NCBI RefSeq assembly: GCF_009711935.1 | Contig: NZ_VIKX01000305.1 | Coordinates: forward strand, 1-51,913 | Direction: 5' to 3' | DNA from: Dolichospermum sp. UHCC 0259 | GTDB lineage: Bacteria > Cyanobacteriota > Cyanobacteriia > Cyanobacteriales > Nostocaceae | DNA length: 51,913 nucleotides | In this document: positions 1 through 7,662 of the stretch, one piece after another | Layout of the letters: each line of letters begins with the position of its first letter | Position numbering within the stretch: position 1 is the first letter of the stretch | The notes under the pieces: model-generated | Databases searched by the model: none | What the model saw: only the letters and a program-made list of their open reading frames with translations | What the model was told of the DNA's origin: nothing | Program-made: the position numbers and the translations under genes

Positions 1-355
1 GGCGTTAGTCAATGAACTGGGCATCGAAATTCGCATCGCTCATTATCCGCCCTACACCTCCAAGTATCCCATTGAGCATCGTTTGTTTCCTCATCTTTCT
101 CGCGTGTGTCAGGGGGTAATTTTTGAGAGTGTTCAGACTGTTAAAGACCTAATGGCAACGGCAACAACTCGCACAGGACTTAAAGTGTTTACCACGATTC
201 TCGATAAAACCTATCAAACAGGTCGAAAAGTGGCTCTTGATTTCAAATCAAACATGAAGATTGTTTTTGATGAATTCTTGCCGCAATGGAATTACACCGC
301 TAAACCAGAATTACAGGTTATTTAATCCACGATCCTAACCTTAAAATTTGTAAGT
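1..355 (+). mobile_element. ISAzo13-type insertion sequence, 3' end only
   Basis: The window opens inside a transposase gene that ends at 325. A tail of at most about 30 bases follows before sequence homologous to the CHAT gene begins (about 350-360). The exact right end was not found because the left inverted repeat lies outside the window. The IS appears to have inserted into the CHAT gene and removed or displaced its 5' part. Confidence 0.65.
2..325 (+). CDS. ISAzo13-family transposase, C-terminal fragment
   Basis: The frame is open from base 2 and ends at TAA 323-325, so only the last 107 codons are visible. The peptide contains HYPPYTSKYPIEHRLFPHLS, which matches the catalytic C-terminal end of ISAzo13-type DDE transposases as I know them; the Glu of PIEHRLF would be the last acidic residue of the triad. 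Family members normally read SKxNPIEHR, so one Asn codon seems to be missing, a possible sign of decay. The gene starts upstream of the window, and the ATG at 83 is internal. Confidence 0.75.
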   Translation, partial: ALVNELGIEIRIAHYPPYTSKYPIEHRLFPHLSRVCQGVIFESVQTVKDLMATATTRTGLKVFTTILDKTYQTGRKVALDFKSNMKIVFDEFLPQWNYTAKPELQVI

Positions 356-382
356 TTTCAACAATTCACCGTTGATTTAGCC

Positions 383-1696
383 GTGCAGTCTGGTAACTGG
401 TTTGCCGCCTTAGAGTTAGCAGAGGAAGGCAAAAACGCCTGTTTAGGTTGGCTGTTACCTGATTTGCTTGAAGATTCAACTTGCATACCTAATCAACCCA
501 AACTAGCCCAAATCCAACAACTTCTCAATCCCACCACAGCCATAGTTTACTGGCATCTCAGCCCCTACGCCCTCCACACCTTCATCCTCATCGAGAACAA
601 ACCACCCGTTGTTCTGCAAACCTCCAGCCAAAACTTACAGCAATTTGAAACCTGGACAAAAACCTGGAACGAAGAATACAGCAAACACCGCAAAGGTAAA
701 GATTCCCTACCAGAAGCACAACCCACTTGGCGAGATCACCTACCCTCAACACTACAAAAACTCAGCGAAATTCTCGACATAGCCGCCATTGTCAACATCA
801 TCAATGATCAAGAATCCAACTCCATTCAAAACCTAATTTTAATACCTCACCGCGACTTACACCTATTCCCACTCCATGCAATATTTCCTGATAACTTCAC
901 TATCAGCTATTTACCCAGCGCCCAAATAGGGATTAACTTAAAAAAATTCAACCCCAACCCCACCCCAATTCATCAATTACCCATACTCAGCATCGAAAAC
1001 CCCAATCATGAAGGCTACGGTAGCTTACCATACGCAGAAATAGAATCAGCCGCCATCAATCAACTATTCCCAATTTCTCAACAACTCGACGAAGAGAAAG
1101 CCACCAACCAAAATGTTATCAACGCCTTGCAAAATAATTACGGTATTTTGCACTTCACCGGACATGGTTTTTATAACTTCAACAATCCCCTAAAATCTGC
1201 TTTAGTATTAAGCGGCAAAGACTTATTAACACTAGAAGAAATTTACAATATTCCCAACTTAAATAAATATCAACTTGTCACCCTTTCCGCTTGTGAAACA
1301 GCCATTACCAACCAACAAACCATCACGGCGGAATATGTAGGTTTAGTCAGTGCCTTTCTTGCCCAAGGAGTAAACACCGTCATTAGTACACTATGGACTG
1401 TACCCGACATCTCCAGTGGCTTTTTTATGGTTTACTTTTATTGGCAACTAAAAAAAGGGAAACCACCAGCGCTGGCATTAAAAAAATCTCAAAAATGGTT
1501 ATCTAATTTAACATTTGCCAAACTAGAGAGAATTTATAAATTAATCTTCTCCAAACTACCCAGAGAAGAAGTACCACTACGTCCATTTATTCGCCCATAT
1601 ATTGCAGCCATACCATCAATGTCTATTGCCGAAAAACAGCAAAAACTATATGCAAATCCTTATTATTGGGCAGGTTTTACCATTACAGGCTTTTAA
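383..1696 (+). CDS. CHAT-domain (caspase-like) protein, 5'-truncated by an IS
   Basis: This is the C-terminal part of a TPR-CHAT protein. The caspase-like dyad is visible as His261 in FTGHGF and Cys304 in SACET, followed by the family's AFLAQGVNTVISTLW and YYWAGF segments. Full-length cyanobacterial homologues carry many TPR repeats before this point; here only the linker (GNWFAALELAEEGKNACL) remains. The frame is open back to the transposase stop at 325 with no good start, so GTG 383 is only the first possible initiator. It is probably a pseudogene or a TPR-less protease remnant. CHAT proteases act in bacterial conflict or cell-death systems, usually after activation by a sensor domain, which is absent here. 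Confidence 0.75.
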   Translation: MQSGNWFAALELAEEGKNACLGWLLPDLLEDSTCIPNQPKLAQIQQLLNPTTAIVYWHLSPYALHTFILIENKPPVVLQTSSQNLQQFETWTKTWNEEYSKHRKGKDSLPEAQPTWRDHLPSTLQKLSEILDIAAIVNIINDQESNSIQNLILIPHRDLHLFPLHAIFPDNFTISYLPSAQIGINLKKFNPNPTPIHQLPILSIENPNHEGYGSLPYAEIESAAINQLFPISQQLDEEKATNQNVINALQNNYGILHFTGHGFYNFNNPLKSALVLSGKDLLTLEEIYNIPNLNKYQLVTLSACETAITNQQTITAEYVGLVSAFLAQGVNTVISTLWTVPDISSGFFMVYFYWQLKKGKPPALALKKSQKWLSNLTFAKLERIYKLIFSKLPREEVPLRPFIRPYIAAIPSMSIAEKQQKLYANPYYWAGFTITGF

Positions 1697-1732
1697 CTTA
1701 ATTTAAAACCAACAAAAAACCCCGACTCCTTA

Positions 1733-1883
1733 GAGGGTGTTTGAAAACTTTTTCGTGTGGGATATGACACCCGCAGATCCCCCTAAATCCCCCTTAAAAA
1801 GGGGGACTTTGAGGAATTTAGCCCCCCTTAAAAAGGGGGGTTGGGGGGATCTCGATTAATTCTGATACTTTTCAAACATCCTC
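1733..1883. mobile_element. 151-bp MITE with IS5-type terminal repeats
   Basis: The left end GAGGGTGTTTGAAAA and the right end TTTTCAAACATCCTC are inverted copies differing at one base. Both are flanked by TTA (1730-1732 and 1884-1886), a three-base target duplication typical of some IS5 subgroups. The inside holds two C-run/G-run hairpins (around 1777-1808 and 1821-1851) and no reading frame. The left terminus is the same as that of the IS starting at 51734, so that transposase could mobilise it in trans. Confidence 0.85.
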
Positions 1884-1921
1884 TTAAAGAAATCTGGGTT
1901 CTGAAAGATATTTAATTCAGC

Positions 1922-2161
1922 CTAAATAATCTCCTGTTGCAAAACCCTAACCTGCTCAATAGATAATTCAGTAACTTGAGCAACTTGTTCTAAACTCATA
2001 CCAATTCCCAACAAATTCAAAGCCACCTTTCTTGCTGTTTCAACCTTACCTTCAACCTTACCTTCAGCTTTACCTTCAGCCTTACCTTCAGCTTTACCTT
2101 TGGCTATACCTTTGGCCTCACCTTCTTCAAGAATTTCTTGATAAATCACTGATTCACGCAT
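1922..2161 (-). pseudogene. Tandem duplicate of the Rpn-protein C-terminal tail
   Basis: The 79-residue peptide starts MRESVIYQEILEEGEAKG and repeats the last ~80 residues of the adjacent upstream Rpn gene. It includes the Lys/Glu/Gly/Ala charged repeat and the helical end NLLGIGMSLEQVAQVTELSI. The segment seems to have been copied directly downstream of the parent stop codon at 2166-2168. It lacks the nuclease domain and has no obvious ribosome site, so it is probably a non-functional copy. The charged repeat differs in length and order from the parent (AKG/AEG/VEG units). Confidence 0.7.
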
Positions 2162-2165
2162 AATT

Positions 2166-2972
2166 TTATGATTTAGTCTCCTGTTGCAAAACCCGAACCT
2201 GCTCAATAGATAATTCAGTAACTTGAGCAACTTGTTCTAAACTCATCCCAATTCCCAACAAATTTAAAGCCACCTTTCTTGCTGTTTCAGCCTTACCTCT
2301 AGCTTCACCTTTAGCTTCACCTCTGGCTTCACCTTTGGCCTCGCCTTCTTCAAGAATTTCTTGATAAATCACTGATTCGCGCATCATCTCACTCCTAAAG
2401 ATTTTCTTAATTACATTTCTATCTAATACCAACCCTGCTAAAATACTGGTAGCAGCGGCTATATCCCGTTGTTGCTGTTGGTCTTTAATTGCTGCCACAG
2501 CTTGTGCTACCTGGCTTAATACTATTGTAGGATCTTTTGTCTGACTTAGCACAGCAAATGGCAATAACCCAGGAACGCTCATAAACCTTTCTGTTGGTTG
2601 CTCCCATAGACGGATAACTTCAAAATCATGGTAAGTATTGCTTAACTTAAAACTGTTTTTATGGACTAACTCAGAACCTGTTTTTCGCAAATAAATCACT
2701 ACTTGTCGCATTTCTTTATGAGGGAATCGCCGATACCCTCTTACCCGGTAATCTAACATCCTAAAGGGTATATGATCTTCAGGGTCTGTTTGAAATTCGA
2801 TATGTAGCACTAAATTATCCGATTGTAATAATATTAGTGAATCAGCGCGGATTGGTTCATTTGATAATTCTGTAGGGCTAAGTTCTGTTAATTTAATTGG
2901 TGAACCTAGTAACCATGTTGCTAAATCGTCTTTAAAATTCTCGGCGAGATATTTACAGATATTGTCGTACAT
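2166..2972 (-). CDS. Rpn-family recombination-promoting nuclease / putative transposase-like protein
   Basis: The protein has 268 residues. The N-terminal half carries a PD-(D/E)xK-like pattern (RADSLILL, then LHIEFQTDPEDHIPFRMLDY, then RQVVIYL) seen in Rpn/YhgA-like proteins of cyanobacteria. A helical middle follows, then a charged EAKGEARG-type repeat, then a conserved tail (ARKVALNLLGIGMSLEQVAQVTELS) shared by many cyanobacterial PDDEXK proteins. Known Rpn proteins are DNA endonucleases that stimulate RecA-independent recombination or act in phage defence; function here is inferred from family only. The gene stands alone, with a copy of its 3' end directly downstream. Confidence 0.8.
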   Translation of the reverse strand: MYDNICKYLAENFKDDLATWLLGSPIKLTELSPTELSNEPIRADSLILLQSDNLVLHIEFQTDPEDHIPFRMLDYRVRGYRRFPHKEMRQVVIYLRKTGSELVHKNSFKLSNTYHDFEVIRLWEQPTERFMSVPGLLPFAVLSQTKDPTIVLSQVAQAVAAIKDQQQQRDIAAATSILAGLVLDRNVIKKIFRSEMMRESVIYQEILEEGEAKGEARGEAKGEARGKAETARKVALNLLGIGMSLEQVAQVTELSIEQVRVLQQETKS

Positions 2973-3105
2973 GATATTGAAAAGCCTTCACAATCTATTC
3001 AGCTATTTAGGGTAGACATTGAAAAGTTTGATTAATGTTAACCTAAATGATGTCAAATAAAATTAAGCCACCAGTTTTTTGTATCTACCTTCTACCAAAT
3101 TTACC

Positions 3106-3507
3106 ATGAAAGACAACGATATTATCAATGTATTTGCTTTTTTAACTGCCCTTGGTCAGTTAGATACACCACTGCCTTTTGATATTCAATCTCAAATTAA
3201 TAATATTGGTAAAGCTATAGAGTTAAATTCTAGCAATATTCGTGGTTTGGATTTAATAGCTGAAAGTTATCCAGATTTAGATCATATTTATCAGCAGGAA
3301 GTCTTTAAAATTCGCGGTCTTATCGGTGAACGAAACAAAAGTTTACCACCCGAACCTTTAAGCAATAAACCAACTAATGAATTGACGAATGCAGCAGTTA
3401 ATGTTTTTAATAGTTATGATTCTGTAGATACTGCTAAAAAAGTTGCCACCTCCAATTTCATAACCAAAGTTCTCGCATTTATTACAGGTAACGCAAATAA
3501 TGACTGA
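3106..3507 (+). CDS. Hypothetical protein, first gene of an overlapping pair
   Basis: The protein has 133 residues from the ATG at 3106; the frame also opens upstream at a TTG (3079) with no support. I do not recognise the family. It looks soluble and mainly helical (NVFAFLTALGQLDTPLPFDIQSQINNIGKAIEL), with a Pro-rich linker near residue 85 and a helical end. No catalytic motif or signal peptide is visible. It overlaps the next gene by 8 bp, so the two are almost certainly co-translated and may form one functional unit. Confidence 0.7.
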   Translation: MKDNDIINVFAFLTALGQLDTPLPFDIQSQINNIGKAIELNSSNIRGLDLIAESYPDLDHIYQQEVFKIRGLIGERNKSLPPEPLSNKPTNELTNAAVNVFNSYDSVDTAKKVATSNFITKVLAFITGNANND

Positions 3508-4906
3508 ACAAATTATTTATCCCACTATTAATTTATTTCTCTATGATTTGAAAGATGGTTTAGGAGAAGATGAAACCAAGGTAAATAAAAATTGTGAAAA
3601 CTTCTGCCGAAAAATATACAATGATCTTGATGAAAAGGAGTTTACGCAAAAAGTAGCACAATTTAATAAATATAAAAATTTTGATTCTGAAGATATAGAA
3701 CTTCTAGAAACTGGAATTAGAAACTTTCCTAGTCCTTTAGATGGCTATTACTACCCTTTACAAGTTAATGATACTTATTCATTGTTAGTTGATTATTCCG
3801 GTAAATTAGATGCTAATGGTAAACCTAATGATGATGTCCAAAATATTGATGATCAACCGTTTTTAAAACTCACAAGAGAAATAAATCAATTGATTGGAGA
3901 ACAACCGGGAACAATTGGCCAAACTTTGTTATTATGGGGAAAGCTAACCAGCCCTAAAACTGATGTAGAAATAGAAGAAATAGCTCAAAAATGCTATACT
4001 CAAGTTGTTAATGATTATAATTGGCGACGAGATTTAATTGGTGAAGGTAATTTAGGTGAAGGTAAACTTTTTGAAGTATGGTATCATCCCCAAAATTTAG
4101 AAGTAGAAAGTAAAGATTTTTGGAATAAATTTCGACAATTAAATCAACATATTTTAATTTGGTTATTTCCTGAGCATATTTCACCTGATGAAATGCGAAA
4201 ACAGGTACAGAAATTATATCAAGATTTTTTAAAACTGTGGCAATATCGTCATAAAATAGTTTGGGCATATTATCAAAGTCGCTATCAAAAACGTATTCTC
4301 AAACAAGAATATGTTGATGTTCAACCTTCAATTAAACAAGCTGGTCAGTTAACTCGATTATTGCAAACTAATAATTTAAGGTTGAGTGATTTACAAACAA
4401 CTTTGACAAACAATTTAATTAATCTCTCCGATTATACCATTGCTTTAAATTTTTTAGAAAATCACAGTCGCACAATTAAGCTAAATTTATATAATTACAA
4501 ATTAAGATTAGTTGAAATCGCCAAAAAATATCCAGGTAGTGATTTAGAAGTTTTAAAGAGGTTTAGTGAAAGTGAAATTTACGCGCAAAAATATCAACTT
4601 CAAGTAGATGCAGATTATGAGAATCTTAGCCCTGGTTTAGTTCTGTTGCAAAATCTTAATAGCACTGTCCAAGGTATTATTGATTTAGAGCAAACGAAAA
4701 GCGATCGCACTTTAAATACTACCATAGCGATCGCAGGTGTGGGACTAGCCACCAGTCAAATAGCCTCAGCAGTAATTCTCGCTACACCCAATTCATATAA
4801 AGAGAATCTGTCGTTTAGAGTTGAAGTTTTTATTTGGAGTGTAGGTATTGGCATCATCTTTGCCTTCATCATCTCGATCATTATCCGCATCCGCGATCGC
4901 CGCTAA
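3500..4906 (+). CDS. Hypothetical protein with C-terminal two-helix membrane hairpin
   Basis: The protein has 468 residues. The first ~400 are hydrophilic and rich in Tyr, Asn, Gln and charged residues, with long predicted helices near 240-400. Two hydrophobic segments follow near the C-terminus (about 408-430, TIAIAGVGLATSQIASAVIL; and about 443-463, VFIWSVGIGIIFAFIISIII) and a basic end RIRDRR. A large cytosolic part followed by a helical stalk and two membrane helices resembles the layout of CorA-like proteins, but no GMN motif is present. Function unknown. It is coupled to the preceding small gene by an 8-bp overlap. Two HIP1-like GCGATCGC sites lie in its 3' part. Confidence 0.75.
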   Translation: MTEQIIYPTINLFLYDLKDGLGEDETKVNKNCENFCRKIYNDLDEKEFTQKVAQFNKYKNFDSEDIELLETGIRNFPSPLDGYYYPLQVNDTYSLLVDYSGKLDANGKPNDDVQNIDDQPFLKLTREINQLIGEQPGTIGQTLLLWGKLTSPKTDVEIEEIAQKCYTQVVNDYNWRRDLIGEGNLGEGKLFEVWYHPQNLEVESKDFWNKFRQLNQHILIWLFPEHISPDEMRKQVQKLYQDFLKLWQYRHKIVWAYYQSRYQKRILKQEYVDVQPSIKQAGQLTRLLQTNNLRLSDLQTTLTNNLINLSDYTIALNFLENHSRTIKLNLYNYKLRLVEIAKKYPGSDLEVLKRFSESEIYAQKYQLQVDADYENLSPGLVLLQNLNSTVQGIIDLEQTKSDRTLNTTIAIAGVGLATSQIASAVILATPNSYKENLSFRVEVFIWSVGIGIIFAFIISIIIRIRDRR

Positions 4907-4983
4907 TTTATCTCACCTAGCTTTTACCTTTTTCACTACTTCCGGATCACTACCAGCCTGTGAATCTGCTCAATCTATTTAAA

Positions 4984-5005
4984 TGCTCAAGCTCTTGCTT
5001 GAGCA
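4984..5005 (+). terminator. Hairpin after the two-gene unit
   Basis: TGCTCAAGC and GCTTGAGCA form a perfect 9-bp stem around TCTT. No T-run follows, so intrinsic termination is uncertain; it may be only a palindromic repeat. It lies between the 4906 stop and the Ycf66 gene. Confidence 0.4.
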
Positions 5006-5114
5006 GCTAATTTAAGCCAACAAACCACTAAACTGAAGTGAAGGCAGGAGAAATTCAATATCCTACCTATTCCCTATTTTCTGTCTTTAGTGAAACAATA
5101 AGGAGTATTTAACA

Positions 5115-6062
5115 ATGCTGGCTTATCTTCTGGCGTTGGTAGTCGCTTTTGGCAGTCTCGCCATTTACTTATCAGCCTTCCTTTTTCCAGAAATCCATCG
5201 CAAGAATGATTTTATCTGGAGTGGTGTTGGGCTATTCTACGCTTTAGTATTATGGATTTTTGCACCTCAGATTACTGGGGGTTTGTTACTGGGTCATTTA
5301 GCTAGTGTGGCATTGTTGGTGTGGTTTGGTTGGCAAACTCTGTCATTACGGCGACAACTTGCTCCCGCAGGACAACAAACTCCTCTCCCCAGCCCTGAGC
5401 TAATTAAGGTGAGTTTTCAAGAACAAATGTCAAAGTTTTCTGTGAAAGAGAAATTTGGACAGTTATCAAGCTTCGTTGCTAGTGTGTTTGGTGTTGCTAA
5501 AGCGAAAATACAACAGACTGTGAATAAAAAGCCTGTGATTAAAACTGCTGAAGAGATTTTGCAAACAACTACCACTAAAGCAACGCCACCTTCAAAATTA
5601 GCAGATGGTTTGGTAACTATTATTTCAGTCAATGAAGCTGAAGCGAAAACGGAAGGTTTGTCACAGGAGACTCTTTCCCAATCACCTGTTTTAGAAATGG
5701 TAGAACCAGCACCAACCCCACCCCCAATCATTGAGTCAGGAGAACAACAGGTAATTCCGCCAATAGAAGGGTCAACTGAAACTGTGGTAGAGGTAACTCA
5801 GACTGAGGTTGTGATTTCAGAGTCACAGGTAGCCGGGGCAAATGAAACTGTAGTAGAGATAACTCAAACTGAGGTGGTTATTGCCATAGAAGAAACTAGC
5901 GAAATGGCAAATTCGCCAGAAATAAGTTCCCCAAATTCAGTGACATCGGAGTTATTAGCCGCAGAAGCAGCCGAAAAAACTGATATAACCGTTGAGGAAG
6001 TTAATCCAGTTGGGGAAGCATTGCCAGAACAGACACCTTTAAATAAACCAATTGAGGAGTAA
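5115..6062 (+). CDS. Ycf66 family protein
   Basis: The protein has 315 residues. The first ~90 carry three hydrophobic segments: LAYLLALVVAFGSLAIYLSAFLFPEI, SGVGLFYALVLWIF and HLASVALLVWFGW. The third is followed by QTLSLRRQL. This is the Ycf66 N-terminal domain found in cyanobacteria and some plastids. The remainder is a long Glu/Thr/Val-rich, probably disordered tail with internal repeats (ETVVEVTQTEVVI and ETVVEITQTEVVI). The start is supported by AAGGAG eleven bases upstream. The role of Ycf66 is not established; a thylakoid or inner-membrane location is inferred from the helices. Confidence 0.9.
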   Translation: MLAYLLALVVAFGSLAIYLSAFLFPEIHRKNDFIWSGVGLFYALVLWIFAPQITGGLLLGHLASVALLVWFGWQTLSLRRQLAPAGQQTPLPSPELIKVSFQEQMSKFSVKEKFGQLSSFVASVFGVAKAKIQQTVNKKPVIKTAEEILQTTTTKATPPSKLADGLVTIISVNEAEAKTEGLSQETLSQSPVLEMVEPAPTPPPIIESGEQQVIPPIEGSTETVVEVTQTEVVISESQVAGANETVVEITQTEVVIAIEETSEMANSPEISSPNSVTSELLAAEAAEKTDITVEEVNPVGEALPEQTPLNKPIEE

Positions 6063-6113
6063 TTAAGGGGATTTACGCTGCTGATTCTGATAAATCAAGG
6101 GAGTCTGGGCAAT

Positions 6114-7208
6114 TTATGATATTGCTGCCGCTGGATTGAATCCCAGTTGGGATAATAAACGCTCAATATCAAAATGCTCGGACATTAATTGACGAATGCA
6201 CTCTATTTTAATAGGTTCATGGACGCGGACTTGACCAAAGGTGCGGTCAATTATCTCTACTGTGGTGAGGGTATCGAGATCCACTGATAAAATCGGGATT
6301 TCTAACTCTTCGGCACGGTTGAGGATAAAGGCAGGAGGTGGCAGTTGTCCAGTCAGGATCAGGCATTGGGTAGATGTTTCTAGGGCTGCTTGTTGAATTT
6401 CAACGCGATCGCCTCCTGTGACTACTGCCATATTCCGACGTTTGCGGAAGTATTTGACAGCGGAGTTGACGTTCATCGCCCCAATGGCTAAACTTTCGAC
6501 TAATAAATCTAGGCGATCGCTCCGACAGAGAACTTCCGCGTTTAACTGCTTGACTAATTCCCCGACACTCACACTGCGAAGGATATCGCTTTTAGGCAAT
6601 GTTGCTAGTACCGAAATCCCCTGTTTTTCTAAGAATGGGCGTAAGAGTATGTGAACTAACTCTAATTTTTCTTGAGGGACTTCGTTAATCACCACACCCA
6701 TTAACCGTTTGCCTAATTGCTGTTTAGCAAACAATAACGCCTCTACAGAAGTTAATGATTGATAACGGCTAATTAGCAGTACAGGAGCATCTAATTTTTC
6801 TGCCAGTTCCAGCAAGGATAATCCAAATAAATTTCCTTCTGATAAATTAGCAGGCCCTTCTAAGATTACCAAATTACTCTTTGGTATTTGTGAATACTTC
6901 TGTACTAATAACTCTTGATAGTTAGTTGTATCTTCTCCCTGTAAGCGTTTCTGGGCGGTAATTTCATCCAAAGACAATAAGGTGGGAGCAATGCGGTTGT
7001 CTGGCAGGTTAAGGTTATGAGTAATGAACTGGACATCTTCTTCAACTACTGTTCCGGCAGATGTCTTGACAAAATTACCCAAAGGTTTGCCATAAGCGAT
7101 ATCCAAACCTTTTTGTTTTAGCTGATGAGACAAACCTAAAACTGTTGCAGATTTGCCACTGTAAGCTTCAACTGATCCAACCAGCAAGTATTTAGCAAGT
7201 GTTGGCAC
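6114..7208 (-). CDS. Phosphotransacetylase-family protein (BioD-like P-loop plus DRTGG domain)
   Basis: The protein has 364 residues. The N-terminal half is a dethiobiotin-synthetase-like P-loop domain with a Walker-type GSVEAYSGKSATVLGLS near residue 11 and LVILEGPANLSEGN near 115. The C-terminal half carries a DRTGG-type domain (VVTGGDRVEIQQAALETSTQCLILTGQ near residue 260). The same two modules form the N-terminal part of long bacterial phosphotransacetylases, but the acetyl-transfer domain is absent, so the stand-alone form is probably regulatory. It runs convergent to Ycf66, with 51 bp between the genes. The start ATG at 7208 is the first in a frame that matches the family N-terminus. 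Confidence 0.85.
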   Translation of the reverse strand: MPTLAKYLLVGSVEAYSGKSATVLGLSHQLKQKGLDIAYGKPLGNFVKTSAGTVVEEDVQFITHNLNLPDNRIAPTLLSLDEITAQKRLQGEDTTNYQELLVQKYSQIPKSNLVILEGPANLSEGNLFGLSLLELAEKLDAPVLLISRYQSLTSVEALLFAKQQLGKRLMGVVINEVPQEKLELVHILLRPFLEKQGISVLATLPKSDILRSVSVGELVKQLNAEVLCRSDRLDLLVESLAIGAMNVNSAVKYFRKRRNMAVVTGGDRVEIQQAALETSTQCLILTGQLPPPAFILNRAEELEIPILSVDLDTLTTVEIIDRTFGQVRVHEPIKIECIRQLMSEHFDIERLLSQLGFNPAAAIS

Positions 7209-7662
7209 GTATGCACTCCTAATTTCAAAAGTTTGTACAACTCAGCTAGGTGTCTACTAATTTTAGTGCAATAGGCGGAAGGTAAATAGCTTTAGCAATC
7301 TTAATCAAGTAAATTTTTAAAATTAAATGGGAATAAATCTAGCTGTGGTAGCTATTGTAGCGATTTTAATCAAGATAAAAATATTTGCTTAAATAGGTAG
7401 TTTATGCTTGTTAGTATACAAAAGCGATGATATTGAAGATTTAATTTCTTCTCATGTCATTAGATGATCTGGATTTGCTTCGTAATCAGTAATCCAAAGC
7501 TTGATAGATACTGTACAATTAATGTAGCTGGCTTAATAAAATATGCGTAACATGAAATCCCTGTAGAGACGCTCCATGTAACGTCTCTACAATCTGGATC
7601 TGTCTATTATGATTAAACTATAACTAAAGCAGCACTTTAGTTAAACAAGGCTTTTTCACTTT
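7209..7662. other. Intergenic region with a TA relic and a short hairpin repeat
   Basis: No supported gene. It holds the antitoxin relic at 7441-7495 and an inverted repeat, GTAGAGACG ... CGTCTCTAC (about 7563-7590), a short hairpin common between cyanobacterial genes. The remainder is AT-rich and without clear signals. Confidence 0.6.
7441..7495 (-). pseudogene. Relic of an addiction-module antitoxin 3' end
   Basis: About 55 bp align with the 3' end of the intact antitoxin gene at 11824-12042. The last 25 bp (7471-7495) are identical to the corresponding part of that gene and encode the same TDYEANP peptide on the minus strand. No frame extends beyond this fragment. Confidence 0.65.

Noticed and set aside
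4008-4268. 86-residue frame opposite the membrane-tail protein gene
   Set aside because: It has no ribosome site or recognisable motif and lies within a well-supported long gene.
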